Below the pieces are notes generated by a model, which did no database searches, was not told the DNA's origin, and was given only the letters and a program-made list of their open reading frames with translations. 64,000 nt of DNA from Lysobacteraceae bacterium (GTDB lineage: Bacteria; Pseudomonadota; Gammaproteobacteria; Xanthomonadales; Rhodanobacteraceae), in contig SEHB01000012.1 of the NCBI GenBank assembly GCA_004143945.1, positions 1 through 64,000 of the forward strand. The letters are read 5' to 3'. Below, one piece after another: positions 17,661 through 28,279 of the stretch; positions within the stretch are counted from its first letter, which is position 1; each line of letters begins with the position of its first letter. The position numbers and the translations under genes are program-made.

Positions 17661-17903
17661 ATGAAAGCCGACATCCATCCCGCCTACAAGCAGGTCGTGT
17701 TCCAGGACATCTCGTCCGACTTCTCGTTCCTCACGCGCTCGACCATGGGCAGCAAGGAAACGATCAAGTGGGAAGACGGCCAAGAGTATCCGCTGATCAA
17801 GGTGGAAATCTCGAGCCATTCGCACCCGTTCTTCACCGGCAAGCAGAAGATCGTGGACACCGCCGGCCGCGTCGACAAGTTCCGCCGCCGCTACGCGAAG
17901 TAA
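17661..17903 (+). CDS. rpmE2: Ribosomal protein L31 type B
   Basis: An 80-residue L31 of the zinc-independent (C-minus) type: no CxxC pairs occur, unlike zinc-binding L31. Conserved segments are [25 protein letters not shown] and [21 protein letters not shown], split over the chain. In many bacteria this paralogue is Zur-repressed, but I see no clear Zur box. A possible promoter is TTGCGC (17595) with 18 bases to TAAACT (17619). Confidence 0.95.
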   Translation: MKADIHPAYKQVVFQDISSDFSFLTRSTMGSKETIKWEDGQEYPLIKVEISSHSHPFFTGKQKIVDTAGRVDKFRRRYAK

Positions 17904-18225
17904 GCCTCCCCGGCCGGACCGGCGCCTGCGGCCGACCGCCGCGCGCCGGCCGCGCCACTCTCCGCGGCCTCGCGCGGATCGAGTGAAACAATCCTTCACA
18001 TGCAGGTCCGGTGGCGCGTCCGTCCGGGGCTTCCGTGCGGCACTGCGCACTGCCCGGGCAGCGACTTTCGCGCATTGAAGCCGGTTTGCAACGTCCGCAT
18101 CTTTTCTCCGTGCGATAATCGCGCGCCGAGCGTGACGCGATCCGCGTAGCGCCCTACCCGAACAGACCAACCGCCGGTTTCCGCGCGCGTACGCGCGCCG
18201 CGTGGCCGCAGCAAGGAGTCCTCTC
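17904..18225. other. Gap of 322 bases: gltA leader and promoter region
   Basis: No gene is supported. The region contains an inverted repeat GTGAA-N7-TTCAC (17983-17999), an extended -10 promoter (18111-18119) and a perfect 16-base palindrome of GCGCGCGT and ACGCGCGC (18183-18198) in the predicted gltA leader. No U-rich terminator is visible after L31. Confidence 0.6.
18111..18119 (+). promoter_or_regulatory. Extended -10 promoter for gltA
   Basis: TGCGATAAT matches the extended -10 form TGnTATAAT except for one base. TTGCAA at 18086 is too far (22-base spacer) to be an ideal -35. The predicted transcript has a leader of about 100 bases. Confidence 0.55.
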
Positions 18226-19518
18226 GTGTCCGACAGAACCGTCCAGCTTTCCGACTCCGCCACCGGCAAGTCCGCCTCGTTGCCGATCGTCAGCGGCAGC
18301 CTCGGCGACCCGGCCATCGACATCGGCAAGCTCAACAAGGACACCGGGCTGTTCACGTTCGATCCGGGTTTCGTCGCGACCGCCTCGACGCGCAGCGCGA
18401 TCACCTTCATCGACGGTGACGAGGGCGTGCTGCTGTACCGCGGCTACCCGATCGAGCAACTCGCCAAGCACTCGAGCTTCCTCGAGGTCGCCTACCTGCT
18501 GATGCACGGGGAATTGCCGGACAAGGCTGCGTTCTCGGCGTTCGATCACGAGATCACGCATCACACGATGATGCACGAGTCGCTGAAGAACTTCCTGCAC
18601 GGCTTCCACCACGACGCTCACCCGATGGCGATCCTGTGCGCGTCGATCGCGTCGCTGTCGGCGTTCTACCACGACTCGCTCGACCTCTCCGATCCCGAGC
18701 AGCGCCGCTTCGCGGCGATCCGCCTCGTCGCCAAGATGCCGACGATCGCGGCCGCGGCGTACCGCTATTCGATCGGATGGCCGGTGCGCTATCCGCGCAA
18801 CAACCTCGAGTACGTGACGCGCTTCCTGCACATGATGTTCGAAGTGCCGAGCGAGCCGCTCGAACTGAATCCGGTCGCCGCGAAGGCGCTCGACCTGCTG
18901 TTCATCCTGCACGCGGACCACGAGCAGAACGCGTCGACCTCGACCGTGCGCCTGGTGGGTTCGACCGGCGCCAATCCGTATGCGTGCGTCGCCGCGGGCA
19001 TCGCGGCGCTGTGGGGTCCGGCGCATGGAGGCGCCAACGAGGCGGTGCTGAAGATGCTCGCCGACATCGGCGATGCGAAGAACGTCGGCAAGGCGGTCGA
19101 GAAGGCGAAGGACAAGGCTTCCGGTTTCCGCCTGATGGGCTTCGGCCATCGCGTCTACAAGAACTTCGATCCGCGCGCGACGATCATCCGCGAGATGTGC
19201 CACAAGGTGCTCGCCGACCTCAACGTCAGCGATCCGCTGCTCGACGTCGCGATGGAACTCGAACAGGCCGCGCTCAAGGACTCCTATTTCGTCGAGCGCA
19301 AGCTGTATCCGAACGTCGACTTCTACTCGGGCATCATCTACAAGGCGCTCAAGATCCCGACCGAGATGTTCACGGTGATGTTCGCGATCGCGCGCACCGC
19401 CGGTTGGGTCGCGCACTGGCTCGAGCAGCACAACGATCCGGAAACGAAGATCGGCCGCCCGCGCCAGATCTACACCGGCGCGGCACCGCGCGACTACGTG
19501 TCGCTCGACCGGCGTTGA
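18226..19518 (+). CDS. gltA: Citrate synthase (type II)
   Basis: A 430-residue citrate synthase condensing acetyl-CoA and oxaloacetate as the entry to the TCA cycle. The catalytic signature [14 protein letters not shown] is present, with the active-site His in [14 protein letters not shown] and in [16 protein letters not shown], and Asp in the YPNVDFYSG segment. The N-terminal beta-rich extension marks the hexameric NADH-sensitive type found in Gram-negatives. The GTG at 18226 has a perfect AAGGAG seven bases upstream; it encodes [11 protein letters not shown]. Confidence 0.97.
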   Translation: MSDRTVQLSDSATGKSASLPIVSGSLGDPAIDIGKLNKDTGLFTFDPGFVATASTRSAITFIDGDEGVLLYRGYPIEQLAKHSSFLEVAYLLMHGELPDKAAFSAFDHEITHHTMMHESLKNFLHGFHHDAHPMAILCASIASLSAFYHDSLDLSDPEQRRFAAIRLVAKMPTIAAAAYRYSIGWPVRYPRNNLEYVTRFLHMMFEVPSEPLELNPVAAKALDLLFILHADHEQNASTSTVRLVGSTGANPYACVAAGIAALWGPAHGGANEAVLKMLADIGDAKNVGKAVEKAKDKASGFRLMGFGHRVYKNFDPRATIIREMCHKVLADLNVSDPLLDVAMELEQAALKDSYFVERKLYPNVDFYSGIIYKALKIPTEMFTVMFAIARTAGWVAHWLEQHNDPETKIGRPRQIYTGAAPRDYVSLDRR

Positions 19519-19549
19519 GTCGCGCGCGGTGCGGCGCGGCGCCGGGCGT

Positions 19550-20188
19550 TCAGTCCGCCCCGCCGCCTGCGGGAGTTTCTGCGAGCAACGCTTCGACCGC
19601 CGCGAGCGTCGCGCGCTGGATCGGCTTGCCGCTGATGCGGTCGAGCGGCGCCTGGCGCAGCAGGTCGTAGGGCAGCACGGTCAGGTCGATCGACGTACCA
19701 CCCGCGCCGAACACGAGCGCGGGGAAGTCCTTCGCGGTGTCGCGGTCCACGCGCAGGCGCCGGGCCTGCTCCTCGAACGCGATGCCCTGTCCGATCATGC
19801 GCTCGAACACTTCGTGCGGCTGGTCGGTGTACAGATGCAGGCAGACCGCCGAGTGCGCGTCCGCGCTGCCGTCGAGCACCGCGCCGACGAGGCGCGGCTC
19901 GTGCGCCCCGAGGAAGCGCATCGCTTCGCGCGCGGTCTCTCTCAAGCGCCTCAACGTCGCGTCGTGGTCGCCGGCGTGGAAAAGCCGCTGGTGTTCGCGC
20001 AGTGCCTGCTCGATCTCGTCGTTGCGCGGAAGGTCGGTTTCCTCGCGGATGCCGAGGCGCGCGGCGGCCTTGAGCTTGGCCTGTCGATAGTCGCGCATCC
20101 CGCCTTCGCTGATGAGCCGCGCGGCCTCGACCGCGATGCGACGGCGCGTTTCGGCGCCGCGGCCGCCGGATGGGCCAGCCTTCGCCAT
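19550..20188 (-). CDS. Conserved protein of unknown function
   Basis: A 212-residue soluble protein conserved in this order. The N-terminal third (MAKAGPSGGRGAETRRRIAV and EGGMRDYRQAKLKAAARLGI) is basic and helical; the C-terminal part contains FLGAHEPRLVGAVLDG, HSAVCLHLYTD and TSIDLTVLPYDLLRQAPLDR, reminiscent of a nucleotidyltransferase-like fold, though no complete GSxxxDxD motif is seen. Relatives are sometimes labelled UDP-N-acetylmuramate-alanine ligase, which this sequence does not support. Its ATG overlaps the mrcA stop (TGATG), so it is co-translated with the penicillin-binding protein. Confidence 0.75.
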   Translation of the reverse strand: MAKAGPSGGRGAETRRRIAVEAARLISEGGMRDYRQAKLKAAARLGIREETDLPRNDEIEQALREHQRLFHAGDHDATLRRLRETAREAMRFLGAHEPRLVGAVLDGSADAHSAVCLHLYTDQPHEVFERMIGQGIAFEEQARRLRVDRDTAKDFPALVFGAGGTSIDLTVLPYDLLRQAPLDRISGKPIQRATLAAVEALLAETPAGGGAD

Positions 20189-22641
20189 CAGAACACGTCG
20201 TAGGCTTCGCGCTGCGCGCCGCTCTGTTCCTCGATCGGCGGCGGCATCGCGGCGAGTCGCGTGGCGTCTTCGGACTTCATGACCTCGAGGATGCCGCCTT
20301 CGCCGGCGCCCGCGAGCATGCCGCTGCCCGGGTCGATGCGCACGCGTGCGATTCCCGGCGGCATGTCGAACGCGCGTTCCTCGACGCCGTCGAGCGCGAC
20401 GCGCATGTAGTCGACCCAGATCGGCAGTGCGGCCTTGGCGCCGAATTCGCCGCGGCCGAGCGAACTGAAATCGTCGAAGCCGACCCAGCAGCTGACCGCG
20501 AGGCTCGCATTGAAGCCCGAGAACCACGCGTCGCGATGGTCGTTGGTCGAACCGGTCTTGCCGGCGAGGTCGTTGCGCTCGAGGACCATCGCGCCGCGCC
20601 CGGTGCCGCGCTTGACCACGTCGCGCATCAGCGAGGTCACGAGGTAGGCGTTGCGCGCATCGAGCACGCGCGGCGCCGGCGGCGGCGCAACGCCGGCCGC
20701 TGCATTCGCGCTGCCGATCGGGTTGAGTGCCGCGATCGCGCTGGTGGCTGCCGCCGGAGGCGCCTGCACCGGTTCGTTCGTGCAATCGGTGCAGACCGTC
20801 GGCGGCAGCGCGCGATAGACGATGTTGCCGTCGCGGTCCGCGATCTCGCGGACGAGGTACGGGTCGACGAGGTGGCCGCCATTCGCGAACGCCGCGTAGC
20901 CGCGCGCCATCGCGAGCGGCGCCACGGCCGCGGTGCCCAGCGCCATCGACAGGTTCTCGGGAATCTGGTCCGGCGTGAAGCCGAAGCGCGTGATGTACTC
21001 GCGCGCGTAGCGCACGCCGATCGCATCGAGCAGCCGCACCGACACGAGGTTCACCGACTTGACCAGGGCCTCGCGCAGCCGGATCGGGCCCTGGAACGAG
21101 CCGTCGTCGTTCATCGGCGTCCACACGCCATCGGGACGCGAGGGGTCGGGAAACTGCACCGGCGCATCGTTGAGCACCGACGCGGGCGTGAAGCCACGGT
21201 CGAACGCGGCCGAGTAGAGGAACGGCTTGAACGAGGAACCGGGCTGTCGCGCGCTCTGGGTGGCGCGGTTGAACTTGCTGCGCTGGAAGCTGTAGCCGCC
21301 GACGAGGCTGACCACGGCGCCGTCCTGCGGATCGAGCGCCACGATCGCAGCTTCGGCCGCGGGCACCTGCGCGAGCGTCCATGCGCCTTCGGCGTCGCGC
21401 GACAGTCGGATGACGTCGCCTCGCTTGAGCACGTCGGATGCGGCTTTGGGCGCGGCGCCGCGACGATCCTCGCTGATGTACGGGCGCGCCCATTCGAGGC
21501 CCTTCACGTCGAGCACGACGTCCTGGCCGTCGGCGAGGCGCACGGTGGCCGATTGGCGTTCGACCGCGCTGACGATGCCCGGCACGAGCCCCGCGAGCGG
21601 GCGGTAATCCGCGAGCGCTTCCTCGAGTTGCGCCGAGCTCGCGTCGGCCGCGAGTTCGACCTGCGCCTCGGCGCCGCGATAGCCGTGGCGACGGTCGTAG
21701 GCCATGAGGCCGTCGCGCACCGCGCGCGTGGCGGCTTCCTGGCGCACCGAGTCGAGCGTGGTGCGCACGACGTAACCGTCGGTGAGTGCATTGTTGCCGA
21801 GGCGATCGAGCGCTTCGCGCCGGATCAGTTCGGCGAAGTAGGGCGCGTCCACCTCGACCGGTGCTTCGTGCGCGCGCGCGAGGTCGGGTTCGCGGTTGGC
21901 CGCCTCGAACGCGGCCTCGTCGATGAAACGGTTCTCGAGCATGCGCCCGAGCACGTAGCCGCGGCGCTCGAGGGCGCGTTGCGGGCGGCTCAGTGGATTG
22001 CCGGTCGACGGGAACTTCGGGATCGAGGCGAGCATCGCGCATTCGGCGAGGCTGAGCTGGTCCAGCGTCTTGCCGTAGTAGAACTCCGCCGCGGCGACCA
22101 CGCCGTAGGAGCGGTGGCCGAAGAAGCTCTTGTTGAGGTAGAGCTCGAGGATCTCGTCCTTGCTCAGCGCGCTTTCGATCCGGAAAGCGAGGAAGATCTC
22201 GGAGATCTTGCGCGTGTAGCTGACCTCCGAGCTCAGGAAGAACATGCGCGCGACCTGCTGGGTGATCGTGCTGCCGCCCGCGACGTGCTTGCTTCCGGTC
22301 GACACCGTCAACCAGACCGCGCGCGAGATGCCGCCGAGGTCGATGCCGCGATGGGTGTAGAAGTCGGCGTCCTCGGCCGCCAGGAACGCGTGCTTGAGCT
22401 GGTCCGGCACGGCGCTGATCGAGACCGGCGTGCGCTTGGTCTCGCCGAACGTCGCGACCAGCTTGTCGTCGGCGGACTTCACGCGCAGCGGCACCTGCAG
22501 GCGCACGTCCTTGAGGACTTCGACCGACGGAAGGCCCGGTGCGATCAGCCAGTAGGTGACGCCGAGCGCGATCGCGCCGAGCAGGACGCCGGCCAGCGCC
22601 AGATAGAGTGCATAGCGCAGGAAGCGCAGAAAGATGGTCAT
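20188..22641 (-). CDS. mrcA: Penicillin-binding protein 1A
   Basis: An 817-residue class A PBP building and cross-linking peptidoglycan. A short cytoplasmic tail and membrane helix (YALYLALAGVLLGAIALGV) precede the glycosyltransferase domain (EDADFYTHRGIDLGG, GGSTITQQVARMFF, KSFFGHRSYGVVAAAEFYYG). The transpeptidase domain has the SxxK Ser in RQPGSSFKPF and the KTG box in LAGKTGSTND. The ATG at 22641 (MTIFLRFLRYALYL) replaces an upstream in-frame start that encodes no family sequence. Divergent from pilM, the usual layout in gammaproteobacteria. Confidence 0.96.
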   Translation of the reverse strand: MTIFLRFLRYALYLALAGVLLGAIALGVTYWLIAPGLPSVEVLKDVRLQVPLRVKSADDKLVATFGETKRTPVSISAVPDQLKHAFLAAEDADFYTHRGIDLGGISRAVWLTVSTGSKHVAGGSTITQQVARMFFLSSEVSYTRKISEIFLAFRIESALSKDEILELYLNKSFFGHRSYGVVAAAEFYYGKTLDQLSLAECAMLASIPKFPSTGNPLSRPQRALERRGYVLGRMLENRFIDEAAFEAANREPDLARAHEAPVEVDAPYFAELIRREALDRLGNNALTDGYVVRTTLDSVRQEAATRAVRDGLMAYDRRHGYRGAEAQVELAADASSAQLEEALADYRPLAGLVPGIVSAVERQSATVRLADGQDVVLDVKGLEWARPYISEDRRGAAPKAASDVLKRGDVIRLSRDAEGAWTLAQVPAAEAAIVALDPQDGAVVSLVGGYSFQRSKFNRATQSARQPGSSFKPFLYSAAFDRGFTPASVLNDAPVQFPDPSRPDGVWTPMNDDGSFQGPIRLREALVKSVNLVSVRLLDAIGVRYAREYITRFGFTPDQIPENLSMALGTAAVAPLAMARGYAAFANGGHLVDPYLVREIADRDGNIVYRALPPTVCTDCTNEPVQAPPAAATSAIAALNPIGSANAAAGVAPPPAPRVLDARNAYLVTSLMRDVVKRGTGRGAMVLERNDLAGKTGSTNDHRDAWFSGFNASLAVSCWVGFDDFSSLGRGEFGAKAALPIWVDYMRVALDGVEERAFDMPPGIARVRIDPGSGMLAGAGEGGILEVMKSEDATRLAAMPPPIEEQSGAQREAYDVF

Positions 22642-22798
22642 GCGGCAGGACTTGTGATGCCAGTCAAGGTATGTGCGGTAAGTGTCGGAGTATAGAGCGT
22701 ATGTGGTTTCACCGAACATGCGCCGGGGCGGGTCCGGGGGACGGGGCCAGCGATAAACCACTGTCCAGCCTTGATTTTGCCACAGGACTGGACACCCG

Positions 22799-22827
22799 TT
22801 GAAAAACCGTTAACACTTGTATTTAAT
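22799..22827 (+). promoter_or_regulatory. Candidate promoter for the pil operon
   Basis: TTGAAA (22799-22804), 17-base spacer, TTTAAT (22822-22827). The AT-rich tract stands out from the GC-rich surroundings and lies about 50 bases upstream of the pilM start. Confidence 0.5.
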
Positions 22828-22852
22828 GTAGCGGCGCATCTTTCGCTCGTAA

Positions 22853-23934
<1,082 letters not shown>

Positions 23935-23935
<1 letters not shown>

Positions 23936-24696
23936 TGGCCAACATCAACCTATTGCCTTGGCGCGCCGAGCGCCGCAAGCAGCGCGAACGCGAGTTCTAC
24001 ATGATGCTCGCCGGCACCGCGATCGCGGCGCTGGCGGTGCTGTTCGCGGCGATCTTCTGGATGAGCCACCTGATCGGCGACCAGAACGATCGCAATGCGT
24101 ACCTGCAGACTGAAATCAAGGCGCTCGACAAGAAGATCGAAGAGATCCAGGACCTCGATCGCAAGCGCTCTGCGCTGCTCACGCGCAAGGAGATCATCGA
24201 GCAGCTGCAGTCCAACCGCTCGCAGATGGTCCACCTGTTCGACGAGATGGTGAAGACGATCCCGGACGGCACGCGCCTCAGCACGATGAAGCAAGCCGGC
24301 GAGACGCTCACGCTCGAGGGTGTCGCCGAATCCAATTCGCGCGTCGCGACCTACATGCGCAACATCGACGGTTCGCCGTGGATGGGTCGCAGCGACCTGC
24401 GCAAGATCGAGAACAAGGCCGGCACCAAGGACGTCGAACAGAAGATGCCGTTCGTGTTCTCGCTCGACGTGCGCCTGCGCAAGCCGGAAGCGGCCAAGGA
24501 CGAGGACGGCGACGGCCTGCCCGATGAACCGGTCGACGCGCCGGCAACCGCCCCGACGACCGCGCCCGCTGCGGCGAATCCGGACCTCGGGGCCAAGCTC
24601 GAAGACGCCTCCAGGCAGTTGATGGACAAGCAGGCGACCCCGGCCGGCGCCAGCGCCGCGCAACCGACGACTCCAGCCACGGGGGAGAAGAAATGA
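23935..24696 (+). CDS. pilN: PilN, type IV pilus alignment protein
   Basis: A 253-residue bitopic inner-membrane protein. The conserved cytoplasmic INLLPWR motif that binds PilM is at residues 3-9, followed by one membrane helix (MMLAGTAIAALAVLFAAIFW) and a periplasmic coiled coil plus ferredoxin-like domain. The C-terminal tail after about residue 185 is a long Asp/Ala/Pro/Thr-rich linker (DEDGDGLPDEPVDAPATAPT), longer than in many PilN proteins. It overlaps pilM and pilO. Confidence 0.95.
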
Positions 24697-25406
24697 GCTT
24701 CCTCGACGATCTGCGCAACCTGGATCGCAACAACGTCGGCGGCTGGTCGAAGTCCGTCAAGGTGTTCTTCGCCAGCCTGATCGTGATCCTGATCCTGCTG
24801 CTCGGCTGGTACTTCAAGATCCGCGACCAGCAGGCCGAACTCGAAGGCGTGCGCGCGAGGGAGCTCACGCTCAAGAAGGAATTCGCCGACAAGCAGGCGA
24901 AGGCGGTCAACCTCGAGGCGTACCGCAAGCAACTCGACGACATGACCGAGATGCTGCAGACGATGTTGCGCCAGCTTCCGAGCAAGACCGAAATGCCGGA
25001 CCTCCTCAACGGCATCTCCGACGCGGCGCAGGGCGCCGGCATCGAGACCCAGCTGTTCCAGCCGGGCCCCGAGGTGATGAAGGAGTTCTACGCCGAGAAG
25101 CCGATTCAGTTGAGGATGCTCGGCACCTACCATCAGTTCGGCACCTTCATCAGCAACGTCGCCTCGCTCCCGCGCGTGGTGATCCTGACCATGCACGACG
25201 TCTCGCTGCGCCCGGTCGCCAAGGCGGCGGGAGCCAAGTCCGCTACGGCCAACGCACCCGGCGGCCAGCTGTTGCTGGAAGGCACGGTCAAGACCTATCG
25301 CTACCTCGACGACGAGGAGGCCGCCGCAATCCAGGCCGCCGCGGAGGCGAAGAAGCCGGCCGGCAAGCGCGCGGCGCCGGCCAAGCCGGCCGCAGGAGGC
25401 AAGTGA
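24693..25406 (+). CDS. pilO: PilO, type IV pilus alignment protein
   Basis: A 237-residue bitopic inner-membrane protein that pairs with PilN. One membrane helix (VFFASLIVILILLLGWYF) is followed by a coiled coil and a periplasmic domain with LPSKTEMPDLLNGISDAAQG, the PilO signature, and YHQFGTFISNVASLPRVV. The C-terminal tail is Ala/Lys-rich (KKPAGKRAAPAKPAAGGK). The ATG overlaps the pilN stop by four bases; pilP begins one base after its stop. Confidence 0.95.
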   Translation: MSFLDDLRNLDRNNVGGWSKSVKVFFASLIVILILLLGWYFKIRDQQAELEGVRARELTLKKEFADKQAKAVNLEAYRKQLDDMTEMLQTMLRQLPSKTEMPDLLNGISDAAQGAGIETQLFQPGPEVMKEFYAEKPIQLRMLGTYHQFGTFISNVASLPRVVILTMHDVSLRPVAKAAGAKSATANAPGGQLLLEGTVKTYRYLDDEEAAAIQAAAEAKKPAGKRAAPAKPAAGGK

Positions 25407-25407
25407 C

Positions 25408-25932
25408 ATGAAGACACCCGTCGCATTCCTCGCCCGCGCCGCGGCAGCCTGCGCGCTGCTGGTCGTCGCAGGCTGCACGCCGAGCGAGTCCCCGCAGCAG
25501 TGGGTCGCCCAGGAAAAGGCCAAGAAGGGAGCCCCGTTGCAGCCGCTCCCTGTCATCAAGACGTTCGAATCCTTCCTCTACACGGTCCAGGATCAGCGCG
25601 ACCCGTTCGGCTACAGCCTCGAGGAGCAAGCCGAAAGCGCCGCCAACGGCCCGCGTCCGGACCAGAACCGCACGCGCGAGCCGCTGGAATCGTTTCCGCT
25701 GGATGGCCTCAGGATGGCGGGCACGCTCGGTGGCGCCCGCTCGATGGAAGCCCTCGTGCGCGATCCCGACGGCGTCGTCCATCGGGTGCGCGTGGGCAAC
25801 TACCTCGGGCAGAACTACGGTCGCGTGATCGCCGTGGAAGAAGACCGCATCGAGCTGGTCGAACTGGTACCGAACGGCGCCGGCAGCTGGGTGGAAAAAC
25901 CGGCCACCATCGCTCTCGCCGAAAAGCAATGA
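25408..25932 (+). CDS. pilP: PilP, type IV pilus lipoprotein
   Basis: A 174-residue inner-membrane lipoprotein linking PilNO to the PilQ secretin. The lipobox VAGC ends at C23. The mature protein has a disordered linker with YTVQDQRDPFGYSLEEQAE, which contacts PilNO, and a beta-sandwich HR domain with FPLDGLRMAGTLGGARSMEA and HRVRVGNYLGQNYGRVIAV. Length is normal. It is the fourth gene of pilMNOPQ; the pilQ start overlaps its stop. Confidence 0.94.
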   Translation: MKTPVAFLARAAAACALLVVAGCTPSESPQQWVAQEKAKKGAPLQPLPVIKTFESFLYTVQDQRDPFGYSLEEQAESAANGPRPDQNRTREPLESFPLDGLRMAGTLGGARSMEALVRDPDGVVHRVRVGNYLGQNYGRVIAVEEDRIELVELVPNGAGSWVEKPATIALAEKQ

Positions 25933-28205
25933 TCGATTCATTGGGGACTATGCTCATGAGCACGACTACGACCGCAATTTTCGAGCGCAGGCCCTCCTTG
26001 CGGGCGGCACGGGCTCGCCTGCTTGGAATCCTCGCCGTGTTCGGCGTCGCGCTCGCCGCGCCTGCGCAGGCCGAGAACGTGCTCGAGGACCTGTCCTATA
26101 CGGCCCTGCCTGGCGGCAAGGTCGAACTGACGATGAAGTTCTCGGGTCCCGTCGCGGACCCGCAGGTCTTTTCGACCGAGACGCCGCCGAGCGTCGCGCT
26201 CGACTTCGCCGACACCCGCAACGGGCTCAGCAAGCGCCGCGTCGAGATCGGTGCGGGCGCCACCTCGGGCGTGTCGGTGATCGAAGCCGCCGGGCGCACG
26301 CGCGTCGTCGTCGACCTGTTCCGGGCTGCCGGCTACGACAGCCGCGTCAACGGCAACAACGTGGTCCTGACGATCAACAACGGACTCATCGGGACCTCCA
26401 GCGTCGCCGCCAGCGCAGGTCGCACCGATCCGACCAAGGTCGTGCCGGCGGTGCAGGGGATCGAGGTCGCGAACGTCGACTTCCGCCGCGGTCGCGCAGG
26501 CGAGGGACGCGTCGTGGTCGCGTTCGACAATCCGGGTGCGGCGGTGAACCTCAAGCGCGAAGGCGACCGCATCGTGCTCGACGTGCTCAATGCCAAGCCG
26601 CGCAAGGCCGAGCATCTCGACGTGCTGGACTTCGCGACGCCGGTGCAGACGATCGACGTACGCGGCGCCGGTACCGGCACGCGCATCGAGATCGCGGCAC
26701 GCGCGCCCTACGAACAACTCGCCTACCAGACGGGCAACGAGTACACGATCGAGGTGTCGGAGAAGAAGCAGGACGAAAAGCCGCGTGGCAAGAACGCCGA
26801 GCCCGAGTACAGCGGGAGCCGCGTCACGTTCAACTTCCAGGACATCCCGACCCGTTCGGTGCTGCAGCTGATCGCCGACGTGTCCGACCTCAACATCGTG
26901 GTCGCCGACAGCGTGCAGGGCAACGTGACGCTGCGCCTCATCAACGTGCCCTGGGACCAGGCGCTGGACATCGTGCTGCAGGCCAAGGGCCTCGACAAGC
27001 GCCGCCGCGGCAACGTGATCTGGGTCGCACCGCAGAAGGAAATCGCGGACCGCGAACAGGCGATCGCCGAGGCGATGGCCAAGATGGAAGATACCGAGCC
27101 GCTGGTGACGGACTACATCCCGATCAGCTACGGCAAGGCCAAGGACATCGTCGACCTGATGACGAGCGAAGCGCAGACGTCGACCGGCGGTGGTGGCGCG
27201 GCTGGCGGCGGCGCGACGACGCGAACGCGCGGCTTCCTGTCGGCGCGCGGCAGCGTCACCTACGACGACCGCACCAATACCCTGCTGGTCAGCGACATCC
27301 CGTCGAAGATCCAGGAGATCCGCCAGCTGATCGCGGTGCTCGACCGCCCGGTGCAGCAGGTGCTGATCGAATCGCGCATCGTGATCGCGACCGACAGCTT
27401 CGCCCGCGAACTGGGCGTGCGCTTCGGCGTCAGCGGCGGCTTCCAGGACGACAGCAACAATGTCATCAGCACCGCGGGCTCCGCGGTCGCGACCGACCGC
27501 ATGAGCAACGTCGTGATGAACAACCGCATGCGCGGCCCGAACCGCGGCCTGCCGAACACCGCGCCGGGCCAGATCCCGGGCGGTATCGCGGTGCCGAGCC
27601 TCGGCGATCGCCTCAACGTGAACATGCCCGTGATCAACCCGGCCGGCAGCTTCGGCCTCGCGATCCTCGGTTCCGACTACCTGCTCGACCTGGAGCTGTC
27701 GGCCGCGCAGCGCGAGGGGCGCAGCGAGACCGTGTCGAACCCGCGCGTGATCACCGCGAACCAGAAGGAAGCGCACATCACGCAGGGTACGGAGATCGGT
27801 TACTCGACGATCCAGGCCTCGTCCGGCGGCGCGCAGCCGACCGTCGCGTTCAAGGATGCGACGCTCGAACTCAAGGTGACGCCGACGATCACGGCCGACG
27901 ATCGGGTCGTGCTCGACCTCGAGGTCAAGAAGGACACGCTGGCCGGTTACTATTCGGGTCCGACGGGTGACATCCCGTTGATCGACAAGCGCCAGGTCGC
28001 TTCGCAGGTCCTCGTCGACAATGGCCAGACCGTCGTCCTCGGCGGCGTCTACGAGGTCAACAAGTCCGACACGCTGACCAAGGTGCCGCTGCTCGGCGAC
28101 ATTCCGTTGCTCGGCAACCTGTTCAAGAACAAGGGTCGCACCGACACCAAGGCGGAGCTCCTGATCTTCGTCACGCCACGCATCCTGAGCGACAGCCTCA
28201 AGTAG
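25929..28205 (+). CDS. pilQ: PilQ, type IV pilus secretin
   Basis: An outer-membrane secretin of about 758 residues through which the pilus exits. After a long basic n-region, the signal core (LLGILAVFGVALAAPAQA) precedes two AMIN peptidoglycan-binding domains (LEDLSYTALPGGKVELTMKF; VANVDFRRGRAGEGRVVVAF), an STN/N0 domain (VTFNFQDIPTRSVLQLIADV), an N1 domain and the C-terminal secretin pore with VQQVLIESRIVIA and VTPTITADDRVVLDLEV. The start at 25929 overlaps the pilP stop (ATGA); ATG 25956, preceded by GGGGA, is an equally reasonable start giving a shorter signal peptide. Confidence 0.95.
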   Translation: MIDSLGTMLMSTTTTAIFERRPSLRAARARLLGILAVFGVALAAPAQAENVLEDLSYTALPGGKVELTMKFSGPVADPQVFSTETPPSVALDFADTRNGLSKRRVEIGAGATSGVSVIEAAGRTRVVVDLFRAAGYDSRVNGNNVVLTINNGLIGTSSVAASAGRTDPTKVVPAVQGIEVANVDFRRGRAGEGRVVVAFDNPGAAVNLKREGDRIVLDVLNAKPRKAEHLDVLDFATPVQTIDVRGAGTGTRIEIAARAPYEQLAYQTGNEYTIEVSEKKQDEKPRGKNAEPEYSGSRVTFNFQDIPTRSVLQLIADVSDLNIVVADSVQGNVTLRLINVPWDQALDIVLQAKGLDKRRRGNVIWVAPQKEIADREQAIAEAMAKMEDTEPLVTDYIPISYGKAKDIVDLMTSEAQTSTGGGGAAGGGATTRTRGFLSARGSVTYDDRTNTLLVSDIPSKIQEIRQLIAVLDRPVQQVLIESRIVIATDSFARELGVRFGVSGGFQDDSNNVISTAGSAVATDRMSNVVMNNRMRGPNRGLPNTAPGQIPGGIAVPSLGDRLNVNMPVINPAGSFGLAILGSDYLLDLELSAAQREGRSETVSNPRVITANQKEAHITQGTEIGYSTIQASSGGAQPTVAFKDATLELKVTPTITADDRVVLDLEVKKDTLAGYYSGPTGDIPLIDKRQVASQVLVDNGQTVVLGGVYEVNKSDTLTKVPLLGDIPLLGNLFKNKGRTDTKAELLIFVTPRILSDSLK

Positions 28206-28279
28206 CACGGCGGCGTACCAACCCCTACGCGATGCGAACGGCATCGAGTTCCAAGAACTAGCAGGCCTGGAGACACGAC

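Noticed and set aside
18183-18198. 16-base GCGCGCGT/ACGCGCGC palindrome in the gltA leader as an operator
   Set aside because: Alternating CG palindromes of this kind are expected in such GC-rich DNA (another, ACGCGCGA/TCGCGCGT, is at 53825-53840), and there is no further support.
20188-22641. Alternative mrcA start at 22761
   Set aside because: The 40 extra residues contain no family sequence and precede the conserved cytoplasmic-tail/membrane-helix start at 22641.
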